Source: Anaerolineae bacterium (GTDB lineage Bacteria > Chloroflexota > Anaerolineae > B4-G1 > DUEL01). Taken from it: 64,000 bases of DNA. Shown here in pieces: positions 17,513 through 29,218 of the stretch; the first letter of the stretch is position 1; each line of letters opens with the position of its first letter. Under the pieces are notes generated by a model. The model was not told the DNA's origin. It did no database searches and worked only from the letters and a program-made list of their open reading frames with translations. The stretch lies in contig JANXCY010000008.1 of the NCBI GenBank assembly GCA_025060135.1, positions 1-64,000 on the forward strand, written 5' to 3'. The position numbers and the translations under genes are program-made.

Positions 17513-17542
17513 ATTATACCACATTTTGCCTATTCGGCAAAA
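17513..17542 (-). promoter_or_regulatory. uppS promoter with overlapping palindrome
   Basis: Minus strand TTGCCG (17535-17540), 16 bp, TATAAT (17513-17518). The palindrome TTTTGCC-tattc-GGCAAAA (17524-17542) covers the -35 box and spacer, a plausible repressor site. Confidence 0.65.
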
Positions 17543-17559
17543 GGCAAAGCTCAGTCGGT

Positions 17560-17715
17560 ATGTCTCTTCTTCGCTGACGCCTGATGGAGGGTCGGCGAAG
17601 CCGACCGGGTTGCGAACGAAGGGAAGCCCCATAGCCGAAGGCCCAGGCGAGGGCCGAGGGTAGTCGGCACCCAGCGGCGGCGGACCGACGCCCGACAAAA
17701 TTGGGACACACCCGT
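17560..17715. repeat. Dispersed repeat family B, copy 1
   Basis: About 155 bp from TTCTTCGCTGACGCC to AATTGGGACACACC, containing GGGTCGGCGAAGCCGACC and CCCAGCGGCGGCGGACCGAC. It aligns by eye along its length with 40.70-40.85 kb. Small ORFs here (for example 17501-17698 minus) are repeat translations. It lies between frr and the uppS promoter. Confidence 0.75.
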
Positions 17716-17771
17716 TCCGTCCGCCTTACCCCTCACTCACCAATCCATGCCAGCATCCAGCAAGGAGGACA

Positions 17772-18329
17772 TCAAATTTCCATCACTTCCCGGGTCTTCC
17801 GTTCGCCGAGTTCTTCTGCCCGCGCCGTATACTTGTCGGTCAGTTCCTGCAGTTGGTCGCGGGCCTGATAGAATTCGTCTTCCGAAATCAGTTTTTCCTT
17901 TTCAAATTCCCGTAGGTCGTCCAGGGCCTCCCGACGGATATTGCGCAGGGCCACTTTGGCCTCCTCCACCCGTCGGCTGACCAGGCGCGCCAGTTCCGTT
18001 CGCCGCTGTTCCGTCAACGGAGGGATGACCAGGCGAATGATCCGGCCGTCGTTGGATGGAGTGAGGCCCAGGTCGGATTTCAGGATGGCCCTCTCGATCT
18101 CTCCCAGCGAGGAGGGGTCGTAGGGGCGGATGGTGAGCAGTTGCGGCTCCGGCGCGCTGATGACGGCCAGTTGGTGGAGGGGAGTGGGGACGCCATAATA
18201 ATCCACCATCACCCGCTCCACCAGGGCTGGGCTGGCCCGACCGGTGCGGATGGCCCGGAAGTCCGCTTCCATGACCTCCAGGGTCTTTTTCATGCGCTCT
18301 TCAGTTTCACGTAGCAAATCCCGGATCAT
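17772..18329 (-). CDS. frr: Ribosome recycling factor
   Basis: A 185-residue RRF that splits post-termination ribosomes together with EF-G. It shows KTLEVMEADFRAIRTGRASP, VDYYGVPTPLHQLA, LTEQRRTELARLVSRRVEEA and an LTDKYTARAEELGERK C-terminus. Length and layout are standard. It follows pyrH by 47 bp in the conserved rpsB-tsf-pyrH-frr order. Confidence 0.98.
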   Translation of the reverse strand: MIRDLLRETEERMKKTLEVMEADFRAIRTGRASPALVERVMVDYYGVPTPLHQLAVISAPEPQLLTIRPYDPSSLGEIERAILKSDLGLTPSNDGRIIRLVIPPLTEQRRTELARLVSRRVEEAKVALRNIRREALDDLREFEKEKLISEDEFYQARDQLQELTDKYTARAEELGERKTREVMEI

Positions 18330-18376
18330 GCCCTCCTCCTGGCGGGAACGCGCGGATATGGAGGATTCCCGAGGCT

Positions 18377-19751
<1,375 letters not shown>

Positions 19752-19785
19752 CGGGACCTCCTTGTGTTAGCGAATGCATCTTGGG

Positions 19786-20670
<885 letters not shown>

Positions 20671-20791
20671 CGGATTCACCTCCTGAACTGTTGGTTCCTC
20701 CGCCTCCTTCACCCCGCCGGGGACCGGGCGGCCACTCCGGCACAGCCCGGACGGTCCGGAGGCGTGCGATGTCGGCCTGTGGGCCGGAGGG
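20671..20791 (-). other. rpsB leader region
   Basis: About 120 nt of GC-rich leader between the promoter and rpsB with several short complementary runs (GGGCCGG, CCGGACGG, GGCGGCC). Autogenous S2-type control is common in bacteria, but I cannot identify a known motif here. Confidence 0.35.
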
Positions 20792-20820
20792 ATTGTACCA
20801 CAAAAGCGCGGATGCGGCAA
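20792..20820 (-). promoter_or_regulatory. rpsB operon promoter
   Basis: Minus strand TTGCCG (20815-20820), 17 bp, TACAAT (20792-20797), about 120 bp upstream of rpsB. Confidence 0.75.
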
Positions 20821-20872
20821 GGGGAGAGGACCAGGGCTATCCGGGAGGTTGCTGGCGGAGGCGAACGGAGGG

Positions 20873-22543
20873 CTACGGCCAGGGGCAGGTCTGATAGTCG
20901 GCGCCCAGGATCAGGCGGATACCGACCGGGGATTGGGGATCGGGCTCATAGGTGACCCGCTGGTCGGGAATCCCTAGCATCTCCTGGAGCGGTTCCAGAC
21001 CGGTTCCCTTGGGGTGCTCCCGAAAGACGACCAGAGAGGTCTGAGCGATATCCTGACGCTCCGGTGGGCCAATAACGACCAGAAATCCCGCCCGCACTAA
21101 ACGGTCGGCCGCCAGCCGGTCCCAATCGGGGTGCGGCGTCCCGTTCCGTACCTCTACCAGCGTAAAGCGACGCTCCAGACGGGCCTCCGGCATCGGGGCC
21201 ATCGCCTCTGCCAGCATCGGCTCAATCTTTTCCCATTGGGGCAGGAAGACATGCCCGCCATAGGGCGTGGTCCATGGGATGACCATATCCGGACCGATGT
21301 TGTAGAAGCGGACGTTTTGCTCCTCCAGCCGCAGCGCGACCTGGGCCAGGTCCAGAATCTTGGATAGAGGAAGGTCCGTGACAACCATCTGCCGGACCTG
21401 CTCCCACAGGGCCGGAGCCTCCTGCAGAACCCCGGTGGTTCGGGCCTTTCGCCAGATGGCCTGAAGGACTTGTTGTTGGCGGCGCTCCCGGGAGAACACG
21501 CTGGTTGTCCGCCGGGAACGGGCATACCAGAGGGCGGTCTCACCGTCCATAGAGTGCATGCCCGGCTCCAGGGTGAGGATGGGGTACTGACCGTTCTCGT
21601 CGGGGTATGGCCAGTAGTCGCTGATGGGGCAGTGAACCGGAATCTCCACCCCGCCCAGCAGGTCCACGATGCCGATGAGCCCGTCAAAGTCGGTCCGGAC
21701 GAAGTAGTCGGCGCGGATGCCCAGATTATAGAGTAACGTGTCCCGTAGCAGCGCCGTCCCGCCCCCGGGATACCCATAGGCTTCTCCGTAGTAATCGGCG
21801 AAGTTAATGCGGCTCATCCAGAAGTTGGGGATGTATACATAGAGATCACGCGGGATGGAAATAATAGAAACAGCAGGCCGACCCATCTGGACGGACACTA
21901 CGTGGATCGCATCGGTGTGCCATTCCGACCAGTGGGGGCGGCGATCGCTCCCCAGAACGACGATGTTGATGGCGTCCGAGGCCACCGGCACCGGTATCAC
22001 CGGGGTGGGAATCGGGATCGGCGTGGATAACACGTTCTGCCAGGTGAGCATGGGGGTGGGAAAGGGGGAGGGCGTGATCAGGTAGGGAGTTGGAGTGGAT
22101 GTCGGAGTCGGAGAGGGAGAGGGAGTCGGGGGAACAAAGGGAGTGGCTGTAGGAGCCGGGGAAGGCTCCCGGAGGGTTGCAGTGAGCCTGGGGGACGTCG
22201 GGGAAGGTGTGGCGGTAAAATCGCTGGGGAAAACGGAGGCCCCCATCGGCGCGCGCCCGTGCACCAGGGCGTTCCCGCCCATCGTCAACAGGCCGAGCAG
22301 GAGCAAGCTCGCCGCCGTGATGGCCCATAGACCCGGCCTCTGGACCCGCGCAGGGCGCAGTTCCCGGATGGCCTTATCCGGTCCGGGTAAAGGCGTTGTG
22401 TCCTCCGGCGGTTCCTCCTCGGAGAAGAGGGTCGTGAACGCCTGCCACAAATCGGTGGATGAGGTCGTCAGCGGGGCCTCAACGTTCAGAAACAGGTCTT
22501 CCAGTCGCCTGCGCAGTTGATGGGCGGAGTTTCGGGTACTCAT
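20873..22543 (-). CDS. LCP (LytR-CpsA-Psr) family protein with C-terminal LytR domain
   Basis: A 556-residue membrane-anchored protein. A cytoplasmic N-terminus of about 80 residues is followed by one helix ([19 protein letters not shown]), then a Pro/Thr/Ser-rich linker (about residues 105-185). The LCP domain has [50 protein letters not shown] and [14 protein letters not shown], with the arginines that bind polyprenyl pyrophosphate. A C-terminal LytR_C-like region ([20 protein letters not shown]) follows. LCP enzymes attach glycopolymers to the cell wall. Its start overlaps the stop of the upstream ParA-type gene by ATGA, so the two are coupled, an uncommon pairing. Confidence 0.9.
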   Translation of the reverse strand: MSTRNSAHQLRRRLEDLFLNVEAPLTTSSTDLWQAFTTLFSEEEPPEDTTPLPGPDKAIRELRPARVQRPGLWAITAASLLLLGLLTMGGNALVHGRAPMGASVFPSDFTATPSPTSPRLTATLREPSPAPTATPFVPPTPSPSPTPTSTPTPYLITPSPFPTPMLTWQNVLSTPIPIPTPVIPVPVASDAINIVVLGSDRRPHWSEWHTDAIHVVSVQMGRPAVSIISIPRDLYVYIPNFWMSRINFADYYGEAYGYPGGGTALLRDTLLYNLGIRADYFVRTDFDGLIGIVDLLGGVEIPVHCPISDYWPYPDENGQYPILTLEPGMHSMDGETALWYARSRRTTSVFSRERRQQQVLQAIWRKARTTGVLQEAPALWEQVRQMVVTDLPLSKILDLAQVALRLEEQNVRFYNIGPDMVIPWTTPYGGHVFLPQWEKIEPMLAEAMAPMPEARLERRFTLVEVRNGTPHPDWDRLAADRLVRAGFLVVIGPPERQDIAQTSLVVFREHPKGTGLEPLQEMLGIPDQRVTYEPDPQSPVGIRLILGADYQTCPWP

Positions 22544-23355
22544 CGGGGCACCGGGATAGGTGTCGGCTTCGAACGGGCGGGCGCCGGGGCGCCTCTCCCA
22601 ATGCTCATCAGTTCGGCGGCCAGGGCCCGATACTGCTCGGCGCTCCGGCTTTTGGGGGCATACCGGTTAATGGCATGCTGATGCATCACGCATTCCCGTA
22701 GTCGGGTGTCTATTTCTATCACGGTGTTCAACAGAAGATGGCCCAGGTGCTGCTGCATGTGCTCCATCACCAGCCGGGAGATGCGGCTGCGCCGGTCGTA
22801 CATGGTGATCAGAACCCGATAGCGAAGTTTAGGGTTGGTCCGTTCCCGCACCAGTTTGGCCAGGCCGATCGTCTGCCGGAGGGCCCGGGCGGCATAATAA
22901 TCGCACTGGAGGGGGATGATCAACAAGTCCGCCGCCGTCAGCGCATTGAGCGTCAACAGGCCGCTGGCCGGCGGACAGTCTATCAGGACGTAGTTGTAAA
23001 ACTCTTCCTTCAGGCCACTGAACTGTTGCTTCAAGAGCCCTTCGTATCCGGGGCGGCGATATAACACTTTATCCATCACCGCCAGCGACAGGTTGGCCGG
23101 GATGAGATCCACTCCGAAGATGTGCGTTTCCCGGCTGGCTCCTACCAGCGATAAGTGGCCCAGCAGGACTTCGCTGACGGTATAGCGGAGCCTTTCCGGA
23201 TGGAATCCCAGGGAAAGGGTCAGGTGAGCCTGAGGGTCCAGGTCTATCAGGAGGACCGTCTGCCCCAATTCTGCAAAGGCGGCGCCCAGGGATAGGCAGG
23301 TAGTCGTCTTCGCCACACCCCCTTTGGAGTTGCCGATGGCCATAATCGTTGTCAT
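22540..23355 (-). CDS. ParA/Soj-family ATPase
   Basis: A 271-residue deviant Walker ATPase: MTTIMAIGNSKGGVAKTTTC (Walker A with signature lysine), VLLIDLDPQAHLTLSLGF, YVLIDCPPASGLLTLNALTA and VLITMYDRRSRISRLVMEHM. Chromosomal ParA proteins normally sit with ParB; none is present here. Instead it is translationally coupled to an LCP wall-assembly protein, so a role in positioning envelope machinery is as likely as DNA segregation. The C-terminus is Pro/Ala-rich ([16 protein letters not shown]). Confidence 0.9.
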   Translation of the reverse strand: MTTIMAIGNSKGGVAKTTTCLSLGAAFAELGQTVLLIDLDPQAHLTLSLGFHPERLRYTVSEVLLGHLSLVGASRETHIFGVDLIPANLSLAVMDKVLYRRPGYEGLLKQQFSGLKEEFYNYVLIDCPPASGLLTLNALTAADLLIIPLQCDYYAARALRQTIGLAKLVRERTNPKLRYRVLITMYDRRSRISRLVMEHMQQHLGHLLLNTVIEIDTRLRECVMHQHAINRYAPKSRSAEQYRALAAELMSIGRGAPAPARSKPTPIPVPR

Positions 23356-23656
23356 GGTGGATGCTCCCTGCAGGATCCGCCCGCGCGGCCCGGGGTGGAT
23401 AAGCCCCTCCGGGACCGATTCGGTTCCCTCATGGATTGTAATTCTTTTGTTGGAGAGTGGCCGTTACGAAGTTGTTACAGCCGGGTTACCCCGTGGTGTT
23501 TCCCGCGGGGAAGGCGGGGTTGAGGACGGGCATTGCCACCCGCTGCCCCTTCTCTCCCTGCTGGCGCAAAAAGGCGGAAAGAAGTAGAATGGAGAGAAGT
23601 GGGGCTTTCCGCACAGGCGATGAAGTAACCGAGGACCGGATGTTCTGAGGGAGAAT
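23356..23656. other. Divergent intergenic region
   Basis: 301 bp between parA (minus) and the ABC operon (plus). It contains a TACAAT-like box on the minus strand near 23.43 kb without a clear -35, and TAGAAT near 23.585 kb on the plus strand. No RNA gene, repeat family or additional ORF looks real. Confidence 0.4.
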
Positions 23657-24685
23657 ATGGCAGCGGACCTGGCGATAGAAACCCATCAATTGGGACGGAT
23701 TTACACGATCCGTAACCGGCGGGAACGGCGTATCCGCAGAGAGATTGTCGCCCTACAGGATGTGAATCTGGAGATTCCGCGCGGGGAACTCTTTGGCCTT
23801 TTGGGTCCCAACGGCGCCGGAAAGACGACGCTTATCAAGATACTGACCACGCTGCTGGCCCCCACCACTGGCTGGGCACGGGTGGCCGGGTATGACGTGG
23901 TGCGGGAGCCGCACTCCATCCGCCCGCGTATCAACATGGTCTCCGGCGGTGAGGCCTCCGGCTATGGCCTGCTCACGGTGCGGGAGAATCTCTGGATGTT
24001 TGCCCAGTTCTACGGCTTGCCCACCCGGGAGGCCAACCGTCGCATTGAGGAACTGCTCTGCCGCATCGGGCTGGCCGACCGCATGCACACCAAAGTCTCT
24101 GATCTCTCCACTGGCCTGCGGCAGAAGATGAACGTCGTCCGGGGATTTCTGACGGATCCGGAGATTCTCTTCCTGGACGAACCAACGCTGGGACTGGATG
24201 TGGGAGCCGCCCGGGATGTCCGGCGGTTCATCCGGGAATGGATGGACGCTCACCCCAATCGCACCGTTCTCCTGACCACCCATTATATGATGGAAGCGGA
24301 CGAACTCTGCGATCGGGTGGCCATTATCAGTCAGGGACGTGTGCTGGCCTGCGATGCCCCCGAGGCGCTGAAGCGCCGGCTCCAGCGGGACGCGCGATTG
24401 GACATAGAGATTACGGCTCCCAACAGTCTGACAGCAGCAGCCCTGGAAGCGCTCCCAGGTGTTCGCAAGGCGGTGTTGACCGATGTGGAAGGGGGCGCCC
24501 GGCTCAATCTGGTCCTGGAGGAAGATTCCGTCCTGCCCGGTGTCATTCAGGTCCTGACGGAGCACGCGGTTCAGGTTCGCCACCTCACCAAACGGGAGCC
24601 GACGCTGGAGGACGTGTTTGTGGACCTGGTGGGGCGAACCCTGGCCGATTCGGAGACAGGGGGTGGACACGGGCATGGGTCGTGA
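23657..24685 (+). CDS. ABC transporter ATP-binding protein (ABC-2 exporter type)
   Basis: A 342-residue ATPase: Walker A GLLGPNGAGKTTLIK, Q-loop in MVSGGEASGYGLLTV, a degenerate signature LSTGLRQKMN (LSTG in place of LSGG), Walker B EILFLDEPTLGLD and the H-loop LLTTHYMMEAD. The last 100 residues form the DUF4162-like tail found in drug and glycolipid exporters. The gene is followed by two ABC-2 permeases with overlapping ends, forming one heteromeric exporter. The substrate is unknown; multidrug or wall-precursor export fits. Confidence 0.93.
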   Translation: MAADLAIETHQLGRIYTIRNRRERRIRREIVALQDVNLEIPRGELFGLLGPNGAGKTTLIKILTTLLAPTTGWARVAGYDVVREPHSIRPRINMVSGGEASGYGLLTVRENLWMFAQFYGLPTREANRRIEELLCRIGLADRMHTKVSDLSTGLRQKMNVVRGFLTDPEILFLDEPTLGLDVGAARDVRRFIREWMDAHPNRTVLLTTHYMMEADELCDRVAIISQGRVLACDAPEALKRRLQRDARLDIEITAPNSLTAAALEALPGVRKAVLTDVEGGARLNLVLEEDSVLPGVIQVLTEHAVQVRHLTKREPTLEDVFVDLVGRTLADSETGGGHGHGS

Positions 24686-25532
24686 GGGTGATTCTTTCTG
24701 GGCTCCTGTACCTAAGGTGGGCGGTTGGCGCCTGTTTCTGAAAACCGTGGTCGCCCGCGCCTACCCCCGCATCATCGGCCAGCAGCGGGAACGGTCGTGG
24801 ATTTTCTTTGACGTCTTCCTTTCCATCCTGGCGGTCTCGGCCTACGTCTTTGTCTATCGGGCCATTGGAGCCCCCGAGGACTATGTGGGCTTTGTGGTCA
24901 TCGGCGGCGCTATGACCCCTTTCTGGCTCAACGTCCTCTGGAGTATGTCCAGCCAGTTGTACTGGGAAAAGGAGTCCGGCAATCTGGCCCTTTACATTAT
25001 GGCCCCGAACTCCATGATGGCGATTCTGTTGGGGATGGCACTGGGCGGTATGCTGGGTACGTCGCTGCGAGCGGTGGCCATCCTGCTGGCCGGCAGTCTG
25101 CTCTTCCACGTCCAGTATACCGGGGGCAATGTCTTTGCACTGGGGGTGGTCTTTCTCCTCACCCTGACGGCCCTCTACGGGCTGGGGATGATGAGCGCAT
25201 CCCTTTTTCTGCTCTGGGGGCGAGAGGCATGGCACCTGGCGAACCTGGCTCAGGAGCCGATTTACCTCCTTTCCGGTTTCTACTTCCCGGTCAAGAACCT
25301 GGGCTTCTGGGTAGCAGTGGTGGCGTCTATGATCCCGCTGACGCTGGGCCTGGACGCGATGCGGCAACTCCTCTTCCCCGCTGGCGCCGCGACCGGCTTT
25401 CTGCCGGTCCCTGTGGAGGTCGCCGGTCTGGTGGTCCTGGGCGTCCTCTTTCTGGTCGCCGCGTGGGGGCTATTGAGATATATGGAACGGATCGCCATTC
25501 GGGAAGGACGGCTGCTGGAGATGCGGCGATGA
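24675..25532 (+). CDS. ABC-2 type permease, subunit 1
   Basis: A 285-residue membrane protein with six predicted helices (for example WIFFDVFLSILAVSAYVFVY and VVFLLTLTALYGLGMMSASL) and the ABC-2 C-terminal pattern PIYLLSGFYFPVKNLGFW ... MIPLTLGLDAMRQLLF. The start at ATG 24675 lies inside the end of the ATPase gene (11-bp overlap); the earlier track start would overlap it by 68 bp. It is paired with subunit 2. Confidence 0.88.
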   Translation: MGREGDSFWAPVPKVGGWRLFLKTVVARAYPRIIGQQRERSWIFFDVFLSILAVSAYVFVYRAIGAPEDYVGFVVIGGAMTPFWLNVLWSMSSQLYWEKESGNLALYIMAPNSMMAILLGMALGGMLGTSLRAVAILLAGSLLFHVQYTGGNVFALGVVFLLTLTALYGLGMMSASLFLLWGREAWHLANLAQEPIYLLSGFYFPVKNLGFWVAVVASMIPLTLGLDAMRQLLFPAGAATGFLPVPVEVAGLVVLGVLFLVAAWGLLRYMERIAIREGRLLEMRR

Positions 25533-26422
25533 TGAGACCATCCGCCCACCGGTATATCGGTTTATCGGAGCGATGGCGCGCGGCCTGGCGGTCGTTCCGG
25601 ATCGCCACCTGGCTGGGCTGGCAGATTGAGTCCAACTGGACCGATCCCTTCCTTTTTGCTGTGTATTCTATGCTCAAGCCTCTGGCTTCGGCAGCGATTC
25701 TGGTGGTGATGTACGGCGTCATCACTCAGGCCCAGTTTCAGCACCCGGTGTTTGCCTATATCTATCTGGGCAATGCGTTCTATATCTATGTGGGCGCGGT
25801 GATGACCGGTGTCTCCTGGGCAGTGATTGATGATCGGGAGCACTACCGGACTCTGAAGTACATCTACGTCGCGCCGGTGCGCATACCCGCCTACTGGCTG
25901 GGGCGGGGGGTGGCCCGCTTCCTGACCGGCTCCTTCGCCGTTCTCATCACGCTGACGGCAGGGGTGCTCTTCCTGCGCGTGCCCCTGCACCCCGCCCGGG
26001 TGGACTGGCCCCTCTTTCTGCTCTCCCTGGTCCTGGGCGTAGGAGCGCTGGCCCTGATGGGGCTGGTACTGGCGAGCATCAGCCTGAGGGTGGCCCACCA
26101 CTTCTTTCTCATCGGCGAGGCGGTGGCCGGGGCCCTCTACCTCCTCAGTGGCGCGATTTTCCCCTTGGAAGTCCTCCCGGCGTGGTTACGACCGCTGGGG
26201 TTTATGATGCCTATCACGTACTGGCTGGAACTCATCCGTCGCTCGCTTCTGGGGGATGCAGCGCGAGCCTTCCCCACTCTGGCGGGCTTCAGCAACGGCC
26301 AGTTGCTGGGCATCCTGACGGGGCTTTCTGTCCTCTTTGCGCTCGTGGCCGCAGTGGTCTTTCAACTGTGTGATCGCCAGGCCCGGGATCGGGGGTTGAT
26401 TGACCAGACGACCAACTATTAG
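25529..26422 (+). CDS. ABC-2 type permease, subunit 2
   Basis: A 297-residue membrane protein with six predicted helices and the same C-terminal pattern (YLLSGAIFPLEVLPAWLRPL, MPITYWLELIRRSLLG). The start ATG 25529 overlaps the stop of subunit 1 (ATGA), so the track start at 25229 is wrong. The two permeases are distant paralogs and probably form a heterodimer with the ATPase. Confidence 0.9.
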   Translation: MMRPSAHRYIGLSERWRAAWRSFRIATWLGWQIESNWTDPFLFAVYSMLKPLASAAILVVMYGVITQAQFQHPVFAYIYLGNAFYIYVGAVMTGVSWAVIDDREHYRTLKYIYVAPVRIPAYWLGRGVARFLTGSFAVLITLTAGVLFLRVPLHPARVDWPLFLLSLVLGVGALALMGLVLASISLRVAHHFFLIGEAVAGALYLLSGAIFPLEVLPAWLRPLGFMMPITYWLELIRRSLLGDAARAFPTLAGFSNGQLLGILTGLSVLFALVAAVVFQLCDRQARDRGLIDQTTNY

Positions 26423-26427
26423 CCATC

Positions 26428-26456
26428 GGGGCGGCGGCCCGAAGGACCGCCGCCCC
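26428..26456. terminator. Bidirectional hairpin between the ABC operon and clpB
   Basis: GGGGCGGCGG-cccgaagga-CCGCCGCCCC lies between two convergent genes six bases from the clpB stop. There is no strong T-run, but position and stability suggest a shared terminator. Confidence 0.65.
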
Positions 26457-26462
26457 TCGTCG

Positions 26463-29036
26463 CTACTTCGCCAACACCACCCGGCCGTCCCGCGCATCCA
26501 CCCGTACGGTCTCCCCTTCCCGGAACTCGCCGCGCAGGATGGCCAGCGCCAGCGGGTCCTGCACCTCCCGCTGGATGACCCGCTTCAGCGGCCGCGCACC
26601 GAAGACCGGGTCGTAGCCCACCTCAGCCAGGTACTCCCGCAGTCCGTCCGTCCATTCCAGCCCAATCTGCCGCTGGGCCAGCAAGCCCCGCAGCCGCTCC
26701 ATCTGGATGTCCACAATCCGCTTCAGGTCCTCCCGCGTCAGGCTGTGGAAGAGGATGATTTCGTCAATCCGGTTCAGGAACTCCGGGCGGAAGGTCCGGT
26801 CCAGTTCCTCCATCACCCGCTCCCGCGCCGCCTCCACGCCCAGTTCCTTAATCCAGCGGCTGCCGATGTTGCTGGTCATGATGATAATGGTGTTGCGGAA
26901 GTCCACCGTTCGGCCATGACCGTCGGTCAGGCGGCCCTCATCCAGGAGTTGGAGCAGGGTGTTGAAGACCTCTGGATGGGCCTTCTCTATCTCGTCAAAG
27001 AGGACCACGCTGTAGGGCCGGCGACGGACGGCCTCGGTGAGTTGGCCGCCCTCTTCGTAGCCCACATAACCCGGCGGCGCGCCGATGAGCCGGGAGACGG
27101 TGTGCCGCTCCTGGTACTCGCTCATGTCAATGCGGACCATCGCCTCCTCGGTGTCAAAGAGGAACTCCGCCAGCGCGCGGGCCAGTTCGGTCTTGCCGAC
27201 CCCCGTCGGCCCCAGGAAGATGAAGGAGCCGATGGGCCGATTGGGGTCCTGGAGCCCCGCGCGGGCCCGTCGGACGGCGTTAGCAACGGCCCGGACCGCT
27301 TCGTCCTGCCCGACGACGCGCCGATGCAGCGCCTCCTCCATCCGCAGGAGTTTCTCCAGTTCGCCCTCCAGCAGTTTGGTCACCGGGATACCGGTCCACT
27401 CCGCCACCACGCGGGCCACGTCCTCCGGCCCGACCTCCTCCTTCAGCAGGGGCCGGTCGGCCTGCAGTTCCTTCAGTCGTTCCTCCTGCTCCCGCCGCTG
27501 GCGCTCCAGTTCGATCAGCACGCCGTACTGGAGTTCGGACGCGCGGGCGTAGTCCAGGGCCCGCTGGGCCTCCTCAATCTGGTGGCGGACCTGTTCTATG
27601 CGCTCCTTCGTCTCCCGCAGGGCCTGGATCGCCGCCTTCTCCCGCTCCCACCGGGCTCGCAGGGCCTGGCTTTCCTCCCGCAAGTCGGCCAGTTCCTTCT
27701 CCAGTTTCGCCAGGCGCTCCCGGCTGGCTTCGTCCGTCTCCTTCTTCAGCGCTTCCCGTTCAATCTCCAATTGCATGATACGCCGGTCCACCTCGTCCAG
27801 TTCGGCGGGTTTGGAGTCTATCTCCATCCGCAGGCGGGACGCGGCCTCGTCTATCAGGTCAATGGCCTTATCGGGCAGGTGCCGGTCGGCAATGTAGCGG
27901 TGGCTGAGGACGGCGGCCGCGATGCACGCGGCGTCCTGGATACGGACGCCATGGTGGACCTCGTACCGCTCCTTGAGGCCCCGCAGGATGCTGATGGTAT
28001 CTTCCACCGACGGCTCGTCCACGTAGACGGGCTGGAAGCGCCGCTCCAGCGCGGCGTCCTTCTCAATGTACTTGCGGTATTCGTCCAGCGTCGTCGCGCC
28101 GATGCAGCGGAGTTCGCCCCGCGCCAGCATCGGCTTGAGGATGTTGGCCGCGTCCATCGGCGCGCCCTCGGCCCGCCCTGCGCCGACGACCTGATGAATC
28201 TCGTCAATGAACAGGATGATTTCCCCCTCCGCGTCGGCGACCTCCTTGAGGACGGCCTTCAGGCGCTCCTCAAACTCGCCCCGGTACTTGGCCCCGGCGA
28301 CCAGCGCGCCCAGGTCCAGCGCGATGATGCGCTTATCCTTCAGCCCCTCCGGGACGTCGCCCCGGACGATGCGCTGGGCCAGTCCCTCCACGATGGCCGT
28401 CTTCCCGACGCCGGCATCGCCTACCAGGACCGGGTTGTTCTTGGTCCGGCGGTTGAGAATCTGCATCACCCGCCGGATTTCCTCGTCCCGCCCGATGACC
28501 GGGTCCAGTTTCCCCTGGCGGGCCAGCGCGGTGAGGTCCCGGCCGTACTTTTCCAGCGCCTGGTAGGTGGCCTCCGGGTTCTGGGACGTAACCCGCTGAC
28601 TGCCCCGGATAGCGGTCAGCGCGCGCAGGACGGCGTCTTCGGTGATACCGTGCGCGGAGAGGATGCGCGCGGCGCCGTTCCCGTGCGGGCCCAGCAGGGC
28701 CAGCAGCAGGTGCTCCGTGCTGATGAACTCGTCCCGCATCCGGGCGGCGATCTTCTCCGCCTCCTCCAGCGCGCGGGAAAGGTCGCGGGAAAGCCCGATC
28801 TGCGTCGGGCCGTAGACCTTGGGCTTTTCCCGCAGCGCGCGCTCCGCCGCCAGCGCGACCGTCTGGGGCGGGACGTTCATCTTCGCCAGTACCTGGGGCA
28901 CTACCCCGTCGGCCTGCCGGACCAGCGCCAGCAGCAAATGCTCCGGCTCTATCTGGCCATGGTTGTATTCGCTGGCCAGACGCTGAGCCGCGAAAACGGC
29001 TTCCTGGGCTTTTTCGGTGTACCGCTGGATATCCAT
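26463..29036 (-). CDS. clpB: ClpB disaggregase
   Basis: An 857-residue AAA+ chaperone that extracts proteins from aggregates with DnaK. It has the Clp N domain ([20 protein letters not shown]), AAA-1 with Walker [10 protein letters not shown] and Walker [21 protein letters not shown], the long coiled-coil M domain (about residues 395-525), AAA-2 with [20 protein letters not shown] and [17 protein letters not shown], and the D2-small end. ATG 29036 is chosen: GGAGG is 8 nt upstream, whereas the ATG at 29042 is only two bases from it. There is no CIRCE-type repeat upstream. Confidence 0.98.
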   Translation of the reverse strand: MDIQRYTEKAQEAVFAAQRLASEYNHGQIEPEHLLLALVRQADGVVPQVLAKMNVPPQTVALAAERALREKPKVYGPTQIGLSRDLSRALEEAEKIAARMRDEFISTEHLLLALLGPHGNGAARILSAHGITEDAVLRALTAIRGSQRVTSQNPEATYQALEKYGRDLTALARQGKLDPVIGRDEEIRRVMQILNRRTKNNPVLVGDAGVGKTAIVEGLAQRIVRGDVPEGLKDKRIIALDLGALVAGAKYRGEFEERLKAVLKEVADAEGEIILFIDEIHQVVGAGRAEGAPMDAANILKPMLARGELRCIGATTLDEYRKYIEKDAALERRFQPVYVDEPSVEDTISILRGLKERYEVHHGVRIQDAACIAAAVLSHRYIADRHLPDKAIDLIDEAASRLRMEIDSKPAELDEVDRRIMQLEIEREALKKETDEASRERLAKLEKELADLREESQALRARWEREKAAIQALRETKERIEQVRHQIEEAQRALDYARASELQYGVLIELERQRREQEERLKELQADRPLLKEEVGPEDVARVVAEWTGIPVTKLLEGELEKLLRMEEALHRRVVGQDEAVRAVANAVRRARAGLQDPNRPIGSFIFLGPTGVGKTELARALAEFLFDTEEAMVRIDMSEYQERHTVSRLIGAPPGYVGYEEGGQLTEAVRRRPYSVVLFDEIEKAHPEVFNTLLQLLDEGRLTDGHGRTVDFRNTIIIMTSNIGSRWIKELGVEAARERVMEELDRTFRPEFLNRIDEIILFHSLTREDLKRIVDIQMERLRGLLAQRQIGLEWTDGLREYLAEVGYDPVFGARPLKRVIQREVQDPLALAILRGEFREGETVRVDARDGRVVLAK

Positions 29037-29139
29037 GCTCATCACCTCCCACAATTTGCGCGTGTGATCTCCCATAGGATGATAGGCTCCCTCCTGTTAG
29101 AAAATTGCTGGAAGGATATTAAAGTTGCGTAAGAAACCA

Positions 29140-29167
29140 TTGACAGAAGCATCCTCTCTTGTATAAT
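29140..29167 (+). promoter_or_regulatory. Promoter of the kbl-like gene
   Basis: TTGACA (29140-29145), 16 bp, TATAAT (29162-29167): both hexamers are consensus. It lies about 50 bp upstream of the start codon. Confidence 0.88.
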
Positions 29168-29218
29168 GACCCCCGCTGGGGGGAGAAGCCCGTGCACAGA
29201 CCTCACTGAGGAGCCGAC

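Noticed and set aside
17501-17736. Three overlapping small minus-strand ORFs
   Set aside because: They are translations of dispersed repeat family B in three frames and carry no ribosome sites.
26400-29132. 910-codon plus-strand ORF opposite clpB
   Set aside because: It is the antisense shadow of clpB: low-complexity His/Gln/Pro/Leu composition, no recognisable domain, and clpB on the minus strand is unmistakable.
29037-29139. CIRCE or HrcA operator upstream of clpB
   Set aside because: No TTAGCACTC-N9-GAGTGCTAA-like inverted repeat is present.
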